Positions 1 through 8,021 are shown, numbered from the stretch's first letter. The stretch: 64,000 bases of DNA from Ferruginibacter sp. (GCA_019638575.1 JAHBTN010000006.1:111319-175318); one strand, 5' to 3'. Translations and numbers: made by a program. The notes: generated from the letters alone by a model not told the origin.

Positions 1-2
1 TC

Positions 3-1247
3 AGGTGGTCATCGTTGTTAAGTGTTGCAGGTTTGATACCAGTAAAAAATATGCTGGCCATTTCAAATGATGAAGATAAAAATGTTTTTAAAAATAAAGA
101 TGACAGAAAGTATTGGGTAGCGTTATTAGATAAAATTGCATCGCCGGTGCTATCTAATATGAGTAAAGGCGAGTTAAAGAAAAACATGAAAGTGGCATAC
201 AGTCCTACCTGGGATGGCCGTAATAACCAGGTGGCATATATGGAAGCATTTGGCAGGCTGATAGCAGGCCTTGCCCCTTTTCTTGCATTGCCGGATGATG
301 GAAGTGAAGAAAGCAAGGTAAGGGAAAAGCTACGCAGGCAAACACTTGAAAGCCTTGTGCATGCTGTAAATCCGCAAAGTCCCGATTATTTATACTGGGG
401 ATCGCCACAAACACGGCAGCCATTGGTGGATGCAGCTTACATTGCACAAGCATTACTTACTGCTCCCGAAGCATTATGGCATCCGCTTGATGATATCACC
501 AAACAGCGCTTTGTTCATGAGTTTAAATCTATCAGGCAGATACAACCTTTTAACAGCAATTGGTTATTGTTTGCCGCCATAATTGAAAGTTTTTTACTTA
601 GCATTGGCCAAGAAATTGATGCAACAAGGATTGATAACGCCATTGATAAAATAAATAAATGGTATGTGGGAGATGGTTGGTATAGTGATGGCGAAAAGTT
701 TCACTTTGATCATTACAACGGTTATGTGATTCATCCCATGCTTACACAGGTATTGAAAGTAAATGTTGCTAAAGGTAGAAGAGATAAAAAAGAATATGAT
801 ATTGCATATAAAAGAATGCAGCGGTATGCCAGTTTCCAGGAGCGGTATATTTCTCCCGAAGGAACATATCTTGTTGTTGGCCGTTCATCCACTTATCGCA
901 TTGGTGCATTTTGGCCGCTAACTAAATTATGTCTCGATAATAACTTGCCGGAAGATATAAAACCTGCACAGGTTCGCTGTGCATTAACAGCCGTAATGAA
1001 AAAAATGTTCATCCCGGCAACATTCACCAGCGATGGTTGGCTTACATTGGGACTTGTAGGTGATAAGCAAGAAGCCTTAGCAGATTATTATTCCAATACT
1101 GGCAGCATGTACATAACATCACTGGCATTTTTACCGCTTGGGCTTCCAGCCACACATGAATTTTGGAGCGACCCATTTACCGAATGGACACAATGTAAAG
1201 CCTGGAGAGGCAAACCTTTTAAAAAAGATTATGCAGTGGATTACTAG
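3..1247 (+). CDS. DUF2264 family protein (5' end outside window)
   Basis: The reading frame is open to the left window edge, so the true start is probably upstream; a TTG at 15 would cut into what looks like a signal-peptide or N-terminal helix. About 410 residues are visible. The pattern of aromatic and tryptophan-rich motifs (YWVALLDKI, YSPTWDGRN, FGRLIAGLAPFL, SNWLLFAAIIE, DGWYSDGE, HYNGYVIHPM) is that of DUF2264 proteins, which are alpha/alpha-barrel-like and often found in Bacteroidota polysaccharide loci. No enzymatic activity can be assigned from sequence alone. The large uronate locus starts 9 kb further on with unrelated genes between, so this gene probably belongs to a different sugar locus to the left. 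Confidence 0.8.
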   Translation, partial: RWSSLLSVAGLIPVKNMLAISNDEDKNVFKNKDDRKYWVALLDKIASPVLSNMSKGELKKNMKVAYSPTWDGRNNQVAYMEAFGRLIAGLAPFLALPDDGSEESKVREKLRRQTLESLVHAVNPQSPDYLYWGSPQTRQPLVDAAYIAQALLTAPEALWHPLDDITKQRFVHEFKSIRQIQPFNSNWLLFAAIIESFLLSIGQEIDATRIDNAIDKINKWYVGDGWYSDGEKFHFDHYNGYVIHPMLTQVLKVNVAKGRRDKKEYDIAYKRMQRYASFQERYISPEGTYLVVGRSSTYRIGAFWPLTKLCLDNNLPEDIKPAQVRCALTAVMKKMFIPATFTSDGWLTLGLVGDKQEALADYYSNTGSMYITSLAFLPLGLPATHEFWSDPFTEWTQCKAWRGKPFKKDYAVDY

Positions 1248-1270
1248 AAAATGAAATTGTTGATTTTAAT

Positions 1271-1525
1271 CTATTCAGTTGAGCTACCAATCAACCGCTC
1301 TATCATCCTCTTACTTTTCCAACGTTTAATCTCATACTCCCTCTTACGGGCTTCATCATTTGTTTCAAAATATTGACTGAAGACTACAATCCAGTCTTTA
1401 GCCTTTGCTGTATGGCCTTTGTGCATTTGTAAATGACGTTCCAGTCTTTCTTCTACAGTAAGAGATGTTGAACCTACATAATAGGAACCCAAACTTTCAG
1501 CATATAAAATATAACAAAAGGGCAT
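1271..1525 (-). CDS. Stand-alone GIY-YIG nuclease domain protein
   Basis: An 84-residue single-domain protein of the GIY-YIG/UvrC-N type. The first strand motif reads CYILYAESLGSYYVG, giving the YIL and YVG half-motifs about ten residues apart; the downstream Arg (EERLERH) and the Glu in the helix with KREYEIKRWKS fit the family's catalytic positions. The gene starts at the T-run of the tRNA-Arg terminator. Its 3' end is odd: the last five codons (G-S-S-T-E) and the TAG stop lie in a 17-bp stretch, 1271-1287, that is identical to the D-arm region of the neighbouring tRNA-Arg (1607-1623). Substrate and role are unknown; family members include homing and repair nucleases. Confidence 0.88.
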   Translation of the reverse strand: MPFCYILYAESLGSYYVGSTSLTVEERLERHLQMHKGHTAKAKDWIVVFSQYFETNDEARKREYEIKRWKSKRMIERLIGSSTE

Positions 1526-1551
1526 AAAAAAAGCACCGGTTTAAAGTGCTT
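1525..1551 (-). terminator. Rho-independent terminator after tRNA-Arg
   Basis: On the minus strand the 6-bp stem AAGCAC/GTGCTT (1531-1536 with 1546-1551) has a 9-nt loop and is followed by a run of T. It lies directly 3' of tRNA-Arg, and its T-run abuts the ATG of the GIY-YIG gene. Confidence 0.75.
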
Positions 1552-1555
1552 ATTG

Positions 1556-1629
1556 TGACCCCGTCAGGATTCAAACCTGAAACCTTTTGATCCGTAGTCA
1601 AATGCTCTATTCAGTTGAGCTACGGGGCC
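1556..1629 (-). tRNA. tRNA-Arg (anticodon ACG)
   Basis: A full cloverleaf can be drawn. The acceptor stem is GGCCCCG with CGGGGTC (one G-T pair), there is a standard D-arm, the anticodon stem is TTTGA/TCAAA with loop CTACGGA (anticodon ACG, U33 present), and the T-stem is TCAGG/CCTGA with loop TTTGAAT. The discriminator base is A and CCA is not encoded. The gene is 74 nt. ACG is the usual bacterial anticodon reading CGN arginine codons after deamination of A34. Confidence 0.93.
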
Positions 1630-1650
1630 ATTAATTTTTTTTGTTCGATT

Positions 1651-1725
1651 TTTTTTAGAAGGATTCGAACCTAAAACCTTCCCGACCTGTGGTCGGGATG
1701 CTCTATTCAGTTGAGCTACGGGGCC
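1651..1725 (-). pseudogene. tRNA-Arg relic with a palindrome in place of the anticodon arm
   Basis: The first 28 nt (minus strand from 1725) are identical to the adjacent tRNA-Arg through GAGCAT. The anticodon arm is then replaced by a perfect inverted repeat, TCCCGACC-TGT-GGTCGGGA on the plus strand (1680-1698, 8-bp arms). After that comes AGGTTTTAGGTTCGAATCCT, close to the tRNA-Arg T-arm. The 3' acceptor strand is A-rich and cannot pair with GGCCCCG. Read as a tRNA, position 33 would be C rather than U. It is therefore not a working tRNA but a degenerate or remodelled copy. Confidence 0.8.
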
Positions 1726-1772
1726 AATTTTTTTTGGAGGGCAAAGATAGGATTTTTAACTATCTGTACAAA

Positions 1773-2885
1773 TTACAAACCATTTAAAAATTCAGTATGT
1801 ATATAATCAACTACATCTACCAGGCTTTTTGATTTTTCATAAACTTTAATCTGGCGGTCTGCCCCGGTACCTTCTTCCAGTATTTTGTGTGCATGGTTTA
1901 TGGCATGCCTGCTACCTAAATCGGGTACCACATCATCAATAAAATCCAATAATTCATAAATTAAAACACGGGTATTCACTTCAGTTTCTTTTCCAAAATC
2001 TATCATGCTTCCATCAATGCCATAGCGGCTGGCACGCCATTTATTTTCGTTTAATAAAGCACGGGAATACATCATAAAATTTAGGTTTTGGCTGCGTAGT
2101 TTATACAGCTTTGCACATATAGCCTGGAAAAGTGCAGCAATAGTAATGGTTTCCTGTACTGTTAAAGGCACATCGCAAATCCTGAACTCAACAGTGTTAA
2201 AGAAAGGATGTACTCTTAGGTCCCACCATATTTTTTTTGCATTGTCAATACAATTTGTTTTTACCAAAAGCTTAATGTAGTTATCATAAGCTTCTATGCT
2301 GTCAAAAAAATCGGGGATACCGGTTCGTGGAAATTTATCAAAAACTTTTGTTCTAAATGATTTATAGCCTGTAGTGCGTCCTTCCCAAAATGGCGAATTG
2401 GTACTTAATGCATAAATATGTGGTAAAAAATAACGGGCCGAGTTGGCAATATGTATAGCCATTTCACGGTTTTCCATTCCCACGTGTACATGCAATCCAA
2501 AAATAAGGTTGCTGCGTGCAGCTTCCTGTAATTCGTTTACAATTTCGTTGTACCGTACATGTTCGGTAATTAACTGGCTTTCCCAGTGGCTAAAGGGATG
2601 TGTACCGGCAGCACCAACCCAAAGCCCCAGTTCATCGGCAATGCCACTGATTGTTTTACGCAATGTACCTACATCAATAAAAGCTTCATCAATATCCTGG
2701 CAAATATCTGTTCCTACTTCCACCACTGCCTGGTGCATCTCGGCCTTTACTTTATCTTTAATTACTTTCTGGCCTTCCTGTACAATTTTTTGGTCATGGC
2801 TTTTAAGCTCCCTTGTTTGAGGATCTATAACCATATACTCTTCTTCTACACCAAGTGTAAAATGTTTGTAAGATAAATTTGCCAT
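1773..2885 (-). CDS. Carboxylate-amine ligase, GCS2 / YbdK family
   Basis: 370 residues, the usual length for YbdK-type glutamate-cysteine-ligase-2 proteins. The N-terminal FTLGVEEEYMVIDP is the family signature (metal- and ATP-binding glutamates). Further conserved elements are FGLHVHVGM (about residue 130), SARYFLPHIYALSTNSPFWEGR and WWDLRVHPFFNTVEFRICDVP. The fold joins an amino acid or other carboxylate to an amine with ATP; the natural substrate of this branch is generally unknown. The gene lies directly after the ATP-grasp gene on the same strand with a 6-bp gap, so the two are almost certainly co-transcribed. It could act in a gamma-glutamyl or small-peptide pathway rather than in glutathione synthesis. 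Confidence 0.9.
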   Translation of the reverse strand: MANLSYKHFTLGVEEEYMVIDPQTRELKSHDQKIVQEGQKVIKDKVKAEMHQAVVEVGTDICQDIDEAFIDVGTLRKTISGIADELGLWVGAAGTHPFSHWESQLITEHVRYNEIVNELQEAARSNLIFGLHVHVGMENREMAIHIANSARYFLPHIYALSTNSPFWEGRTTGYKSFRTKVFDKFPRTGIPDFFDSIEAYDNYIKLLVKTNCIDNAKKIWWDLRVHPFFNTVEFRICDVPLTVQETITIAALFQAICAKLYKLRSQNLNFMMYSRALLNENKWRASRYGIDGSMIDFGKETEVNTRVLIYELLDFIDDVVPDLGSRHAINHAHKILEEGTGADRQIKVYEKSKSLVDVVDYIHTEFLNGL

Positions 2886-2891
2886 ATGCTG

Positions 2892-3848
2892 TTATTTATA
2901 AAGTTTCTTTTTGGCAGCACTGTTTTTAATATAGTTGCCCCATGTTAAATTATCGGCATTGTCTTTATGCTCTAATGCTTTTTCAATAGCATAAGTGGCT
3001 GCTGTTTCCACTACCCAGTCAAAGTTTTCCTGGCCCACGCTTTTTACTTCTGCATCGGGCGCCGGGTTACAAAAATCAATGGCATACGGCACGCCGTCTC
3101 TTACTGCTAATTCCACCGTATTGAAATCGTAGCCTAAATAATGGCAAATCCTCAATACGATATCTTCCATCAGTTTATATCTTTCTGCCGATGGTTTAAA
3201 ATCGGCAACATAACGCAGGTGATGCGGATTACGGGGTTCATAAGGCATGATACGTACATATTTGCCGCCAATACAATAACACCTGTAATATTCTTCAAAT
3301 TTTATTTCTTCCTGCAGCATCATAACCAACTGGCCGGTTTCTGCATGTTTTTCAAAAAACTCTTCCATACTGTTTAACTGGTAAACACTTTTCCATCCGC
3401 CACCCGAAAATGGTTTCATGTATGCCGGAAAACCAATGTAATTAAAAATACCTTCCCAGTCTAAAGGGTAGGCAAGGTTGCTGAAAGATTCTTCGCTGGT
3501 ATCATTGGGTAAATCCCTTGATGGCAGTATAACGGTTTTAGGTACCGGCACATCAATTTTTGTTGCCAGGCAGTTATTAAAGAATTTTTCATCGGCACTC
3601 CACCAAAAAGGATTATTAATAACAGTTGTGCCACACAATGCTGCGTTTTTTAAGTAGGCACGGTAAAACTCAACATCCTGCGATATACGGTCGAAGATAA
3701 CGGCATAGCCCGATGGTTCGCCCTGCATCACTTTATCTATACGTACGGCTTCAGCCATAATTCCATCTACTTTTTTACTGTTTACCCTTTCTATAAAGGC
3801 TTCAGGAAAACTTCTTTCTTTTCCAAATAAAACTCCAATTTTCTTCAT
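2892..3848 (-). CDS. ATP-grasp domain protein
   Basis: 318 residues. The N-terminus MKKIGVLFGKERSFPEAFIERVN is a pre-ATP-grasp segment. The middle has PAYMKPFSGGGWKSVYQL (about residues 140-160, the nucleotide-binding lysine and glycine-rich loop), then MLQEEIKFEEYYRCYCIGGKYVRIMPYEP and the C-terminal metal-binding stretch YDFNTVELAVRDGVPYAIDFCNPAPDAE. This is a carboxylate-amine/thiol ligase fold; the substrate is not evident. It is first in a two-gene unit with the GCS2 ligase, and a related esterase is divergently placed upstream. Together they suggest an uncharacterised peptide- or amide-forming pathway. Confidence 0.85.
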   Translation of the reverse strand: MKKIGVLFGKERSFPEAFIERVNSKKVDGIMAEAVRIDKVMQGEPSGYAVIFDRISQDVEFYRAYLKNAALCGTTVINNPFWWSADEKFFNNCLATKIDVPVPKTVILPSRDLPNDTSEESFSNLAYPLDWEGIFNYIGFPAYMKPFSGGGWKSVYQLNSMEEFFEKHAETGQLVMMLQEEIKFEEYYRCYCIGGKYVRIMPYEPRNPHHLRYVADFKPSAERYKLMEDIVLRICHYLGYDFNTVELAVRDGVPYAIDFCNPAPDAEVKSVGQENFDWVVETAATYAIEKALEHKDNADNLTWGNYIKNSAAKKKLYK

Positions 3849-4015
3849 AAATTATTTTTTAGATTATTTGCAGATATGGTTCCGGTTATTGTTATACCTA
3901 ATCAAATATATTTTTTAGCAGGCAATTAAAAAAATTAAGTTTTTAATATTTTCTTCAAAGGCAAATAATAGCAAGTTTAATTGCTTTAATAAGAATCATT
4001 TTAAAGGTATTTCCT

Positions 4016-4023
4016 TATTTTTG
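4016..4023 (+). promoter_or_regulatory. Possible -7 promoter element (TATTTTTG)
   Basis: The sequence matches the Bacteroidota -7 consensus TAnnTTTG and ends 5 bp before the esterase ATG at 4029, which would make the mRNA nearly leaderless. No well-spaced -33 TTG is seen, so support is weak. Confidence 0.35.
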
Positions 4024-4028
4024 GCGAT

Positions 4029-4856
4029 ATGTCATTGATAAAGACAGCCCGGATTTTAGTAGAAAACCACACAATACAATCAGTTTATTTGGAACGTGAA
4101 GTAAAAGTTGACTTTTATTATCCGCCTACTTATGTACCACCCAATAACCTTAGCCTTTTATTGATAAACGACGGGCAAGACCTGGTTACCATGCAGTTTG
4201 AAAACATTTTAGAAGAATTGTATGAAACCAATAGTATCAATAATCTTTTTTGTGTGGGCATCCATTGCTCTACCGACAGGAAAAATGAATATGGTACGGC
4301 CAACTACCTTGATTATAAAGGCCGTGGTGCAAAAGCAATACTGTATAACCAGTTTGTTTTTGATGAGTTGATACCTTTTATCCGTAAAACTTTATCAGTT
4401 TATTCATTTAAAGAAAAATGTTTTGCCGGTTTTTCGCTGGGTGGCTTGTGTGCCTTGGATATAGTTTGGAACCATCCACTTGAGTTTAGTAAGGTGGGAG
4501 TTTTTAGCGGATCATTGTGGTGGCGGGATAAAGACCAGCACGATGCTGATTTTAATGAAGATACCGACCGCATTATGCATAAGCAGGTTAGAGAAAGCAA
4601 AAATTTTTATCCCTGGCTAAAATTCTTTTTTGAAGTAGGCACTTTAGATGAAGTGGCCGACAGAAATAACAATGGTGTAATAGATTCTATAGATGATACT
4701 TTGAGTTTTATTGAAATACTTGAAGAAAAAGGGTATGATCAGGGCAGGGATATTAAATTTATAGAACTTAAAGACGGCCACCACGATGTACATACCTGGG
4801 CCATTGCTTTTCCACAATTTTTAAAATGGGGCTGGGGTATTGAAGATGAGTCGTAA
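4029..4856 (+). CDS. Alpha/beta-hydrolase, putative esterase (enterochelin-esterase-like)
   Basis: 275 residues without a signal peptide, so probably cytoplasmic. The fold is that of the esterase D/Fes family: LLLINDGQD near the oxyanion hole, the nucleophile elbow GFSLGGLCALD (Ser in G-F-S-L-G), and a C-terminal HHDVHTW that supplies the His. Between nucleophile and His is DRNNNGVIDSIDD, which resembles a DxDxDG calcium-binding loop. The gene is divergent from the ATP-grasp/GCS2 pair with a 180-bp gap. A paralogue with the same loop, but with a lipoprotein signal, occurs at 46141-46998. Acyl substrate unknown. Confidence 0.85.
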   Translation: MSLIKTARILVENHTIQSVYLEREVKVDFYYPPTYVPPNNLSLLLINDGQDLVTMQFENILEELYETNSINNLFCVGIHCSTDRKNEYGTANYLDYKGRGAKAILYNQFVFDELIPFIRKTLSVYSFKEKCFAGFSLGGLCALDIVWNHPLEFSKVGVFSGSLWWRDKDQHDADFNEDTDRIMHKQVRESKNFYPWLKFFFEVGTLDEVADRNNNGVIDSIDDTLSFIEILEEKGYDQGRDIKFIELKDGHHDVHTWAIAFPQFLKWGWGIEDES

Positions 4857-5454
4857 AAATAAAACACTTAATATTTGTTTAAAGGATTGCCAAATTTTAA
4901 GTACTCAGCGTTTCATTCAGTAAATGCTGTTAATATCTAAACTTAATCTCCCGTATTTAATTGAATAAAATTTTACAGCATTAACATGAATACTGCTGAT
5001 GTTTTACCAAATAAAATATATATAACCTATGCGGCTTCATGATAAAACCAAAACATTGGTTAAACTGTTGCTGTAAATTATGCCATGTAGTTTTTAATTG
5101 TTAGCTTTGCACTAATGTTTGCAAAAAATATATATAATATGCCATTACATACACCAGGGTACACAATACCCGGGCCTTTGGCATTTATTATATCATCATT
5201 TAAGGAGTTTCTTCCTTTTTGCAACAAAGTTTTTTACTTTTCAAGTTATAAAGACTTTAAAACCTTAGCCCTGGCCTAATACACACCTGGTCCGGGATTG
5301 CTTTGCTCTATAGATTTCCATTAATTTAAAAAATGCGTTCACTGGCGCTGTTTTCAGAAAATGAAAAAGGCGGCAGTTAGTATCGATGCCGCTTGTGTAA
5401 ATTTTACCGGTATAATTGATAAACGCATTTTAAACAATCTAAAAATTTTTTAAA
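4857..5454 (+). other. 598-bp AT-rich spacer without a confident gene
   Basis: No conserved gene is recognised. A 55-codon ORF (5115-5279) begins 5 bp after a TAGCTTTG box at 5102-5109; its product matches nothing I know. A hairpin with 6-bp arms GCGGCA/TGCCGC is at 5370-5392 without a T-run. The rest is AT-rich with no clear repeat. Confidence 0.5.
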
Positions 5455-5982
5455 ATGTCAACTATCATCAGTGCTGCAATTATCATTGCTGTACTTATAC
5501 TTATCACATGGCTGTTTATAGCTATTCATAAAAATAACCAGGAAAAAAAAGCTGCCGGGCTCAGGGTACAATTTAATGAACTGGCAATTAAAAATAACCT
5601 GGTAATTAACGATACCGAAATAATGCACAACCAGTTGTTTGGAATTGACGAACTATATAGTAAAATACTGGTTGTAGAAACAACAGGTAAAAACAGGTAC
5701 CGGCACCGAATCGTTTTCCTTGACGACGTTATTGCATGCACTTTGCAAAAAAATACCCGGGCTGTATATGAAAATGGTAATACAGGTAAAATTACAGAAG
5801 TAATTGCAGAACAGGTAAGCCTTTTGTTTGAATATACAGACAAACGAAAACCTTTTGAATTGGTTTTTTATAAGAATGATACCGATTACATTTTTGAATT
5901 ACCTCAGTTGCAAACTAAAGCAGAAAACTGGCAGGAACATATTTCGAAAAAAATAAAAAATCAATTAAGAAACATAGCGTAA
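5455..5982 (+). CDS. Membrane-anchored hypothetical protein
   Basis: 175 residues. Residues 4-26 form one strongly hydrophobic helix (IISAAIIIAVLILITWLFIAI) followed by positive charge (HKNNQEKK), so the C-terminal domain should be cytoplasmic. The soluble part contains RHRIVFLDDVIACTLQKN and FELVFYKNDTDYIFELPQ, reminiscent of small PH-like or DUF-type beta domains, but I do not recognise a family. It is 14 bp upstream of the glutamate-synthase-like gene and probably in its operon, so it may be a partner of that membrane protein. Confidence 0.7.
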   Translation: MSTIISAAIIIAVLILITWLFIAIHKNNQEKKAAGLRVQFNELAIKNNLVINDTEIMHNQLFGIDELYSKILVVETTGKNRYRHRIVFLDDVIACTLQKNTRAVYENGNTGKITEVIAEQVSLLFEYTDKRKPFELVFYKNDTDYIFELPQLQTKAENWQEHISKKIKNQLRNIA

Positions 5983-5996
5983 TAAAAATAAATAAA

Positions 5997-7571
5997 ATGA
6001 AAAAGTTGAGTTTTAACAGAGGAGTTTCAATAAGCGGAATGATTGTGCTAATCATTGTTTTACTGAATGCAATAATTATAAACCATGCGTTTATTAATAA
6101 TGCAAACATGTACTGGGCATTAGTTGTAACACTGCCTTTATTGATGTTAGCTATATACGACAGGTGGCAAAAAAAACATGCTGTTGTACGCAATTATCCT
6201 GTTATAGGGCATTTGCGTTATTTCCTTGAATCTATTCGCCCGGAGTTGAGGCAATATTTTTTTGAATCTGATTTGGATGGAAAACCTTTTAACAGGCGGC
6301 AGCGTTCAATTGTATACCAACGGGCTAAAAACGAAAAACAAACAGTGGCATTTGGAATGCAGGCCAATCCTTATGAACGTGGTTTTGAGTGGGTGGCTCA
6401 TTCATTGTATCCGGTAAAAATAAAAGAAACCGATTTAAGAGTAATGATTGGGAATCATTTATGCAGCCAGCCCTTTAGTGCAAGTATTTTAAATATTGGC
6501 GCCATGAGTTATGGTGCATTAAGCAGAACGGCTATTGAGTCGCTTAATAAAGGAGCCAGGTTGGGAAACTTTGCACACAATACCGGCGAAGGGGGCATAA
6601 GTGAATATCATTTACAAGGTGGCGATCTTATCTGGCAAATAGGTACCGGTTACTTTGGTTGCCGAGATGAAGAAGGGAAATTTAATCCGCAATTGTTTAG
6701 TAACAATGCCAAGCTGCCGCAGGTTAAGATGATTGAATTGAAATTATCGCAGGGCGCTAAGCCAAGTCATGGCGGCATTTTACCGGCACAAAAAAATACA
6801 CCTGAGATTGCAGCTATCAGGCAGGTGAAGCCCGGTATAACGGTGCATTCGCCTGCCGGCCATTCATCTTTTAACACACCGGAGGGACTGGTAAATTTTC
6901 TTAATTGGCTGCGTGAGTTATCTGGTGGTAAACCTGTTGGGTTTAAAATATGTATTGGAGATAAAACTGAGTTTGTTGACATATGCAAAGCTATCAGGGC
7001 AAAAAGGTGTTACCCCGATTTTATAACTGTTGACGGTGCAGAAGGCGGCACAGGTGCAGCATCGCTTGAGTTTACCGATAACCTGGGTATGCCTTTGTAT
7101 GATGCATTATCATTTGTGAAGCAAACACTGGATGAATTTAATTTGTCGCAACATGTAAAAATAATTGCTTCGGGAAAAATTATTACAGGCTTTGATATTT
7201 TAAAAGCACTTGCAATGGGTGCATCGGCATGCTATTCATCAAGGGGCATGATGTTTTCGCTTGGGTGCATTCAGGCGCTTGTATGCGATAGCGGCAAATG
7301 CCCGGTTGGCGTGGCCACACAAAACCCATCGTTGTATAAAGGGCTGCACCCGGCAGAAAAATCTGTAAGGGTATTTAATTTTCACAGCAATACCATTAAA
7401 GCTACCCGTGAATTGATGGAAGCATGTGGTTTTAGGGATATACATAGTGTACAGGCCCGAAAGTTTTTTAAAAAAATTGACGAACAATCAACAAAATCAT
7501 TTGAAGAAATTTATTTCAATAACAACATGCTGCCGGTAAAAAAGCAGCACATTCAATCACTTTTAAATTAA
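5997..7571 (+). CDS. FMN-binding glutamate synthase-domain protein, membrane-anchored
   Basis: 524 residues. Two N-terminal membrane helices (about residues 12-32 and 40-54) precede a GltB-type FMN barrel. Diagnostic stretches are LNIGAMSYGALSRTAIESLNKGA, HNTGEGGISEYH, AKPSHGGILPAQK, HSPAGHSSFNTPEGL, DGAEGGTGAA and the cysteine cluster SGKCPVGVATQNP. This is the stand-alone synthase domain without the glutamine amidotransferase part, so it is not a complete glutamate synthase; family members are often of unknown function. The next gene (Rnk-like) begins 5 bp downstream and the run ends at a strong terminator at 8022-8088. Confidence 0.9.
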   Translation: MKKLSFNRGVSISGMIVLIIVLLNAIIINHAFINNANMYWALVVTLPLLMLAIYDRWQKKHAVVRNYPVIGHLRYFLESIRPELRQYFFESDLDGKPFNRRQRSIVYQRAKNEKQTVAFGMQANPYERGFEWVAHSLYPVKIKETDLRVMIGNHLCSQPFSASILNIGAMSYGALSRTAIESLNKGARLGNFAHNTGEGGISEYHLQGGDLIWQIGTGYFGCRDEEGKFNPQLFSNNAKLPQVKMIELKLSQGAKPSHGGILPAQKNTPEIAAIRQVKPGITVHSPAGHSSFNTPEGLVNFLNWLRELSGGKPVGFKICIGDKTEFVDICKAIRAKRCYPDFITVDGAEGGTGAASLEFTDNLGMPLYDALSFVKQTLDEFNLSQHVKIIASGKIITGFDILKALAMGASACYSSRGMMFSLGCIQALVCDSGKCPVGVATQNPSLYKGLHPAEKSVRVFNFHSNTIKATRELMEACGFRDIHSVQARKFFKKIDEQSTKSFEEIYFNNNMLPVKKQHIQSLLN

Positions 7572-7576
7572 AAATC

Positions 7577-7972
7577 ATGAAAACAATAAACAACAGTTTA
7601 ATTCTTACAAAAGACGATCATAACCTGCTGCTTTCTTATTTAAAAGGATGGTGGCATAACAGGAATGTTGACAGGCGCTTTGCTGAAGCATTGCAGGATG
7701 ACCTTAAAAGTGCTCATTTAGTAGACACGAAAGATGCACCGGCAGATGTGGTAAGGCTTAATTCGAAAGTAAAAATTAAAACAGCCGACAAGGATGATGT
7801 AATGGAATTAACATTGGTTACTCCCGAAGAGGCAAATATTAAAGAGAAAAAAATTTCAATTATGGCACCTATCGGCACAGCGCTTATTGGTTTTCGAAAA
7901 GGCCAAAAAGTGAAGTGGAACATGCCATCAGGAAAAAAAGTTTATACCATATTGGATGTGATAAATGCCTGA
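7577..7972 (+). CDS. GreA/GreB C-terminal-domain protein, Rnk-like
   Basis: 131 residues. The C-terminal half (VVRLNSKVKIKTADKDDVMELTLV, then EANIKEKKISIMAPIGTALIGFRKGQKVKWNMPSGKKVYTILDV) is the FKBP-like C-terminal domain of GreA/GreB. The long coiled-coil N-terminal domain of GreA is missing, as in Rnk. Such proteins bind RNA polymerase near the secondary channel; the N-terminal 60 residues here are a helical stretch. Last gene of the glutamate-synthase-like operon. Confidence 0.82.
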   Translation: MKTINNSLILTKDDHNLLLSYLKGWWHNRNVDRRFAEALQDDLKSAHLVDTKDAPADVVRLNSKVKIKTADKDDVMELTLVTPEEANIKEKKISIMAPIGTALIGFRKGQKVKWNMPSGKKVYTILDVINA

Positions 7973-8021
7973 TGACGGCAGCATTTGTCATTAACTGAAA
8001 AACCAAAACCGTTTTAAGAGT

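Noticed and set aside
1651-1725. Second functional tRNA
   Set aside because: The acceptor stem cannot form, position 33 is C, and the T-stem has mismatches; it is a relic.
5370-5392. Hairpin as a terminator
   Set aside because: Arms are only 6 bp with an 11-nt loop and no T-run follows.
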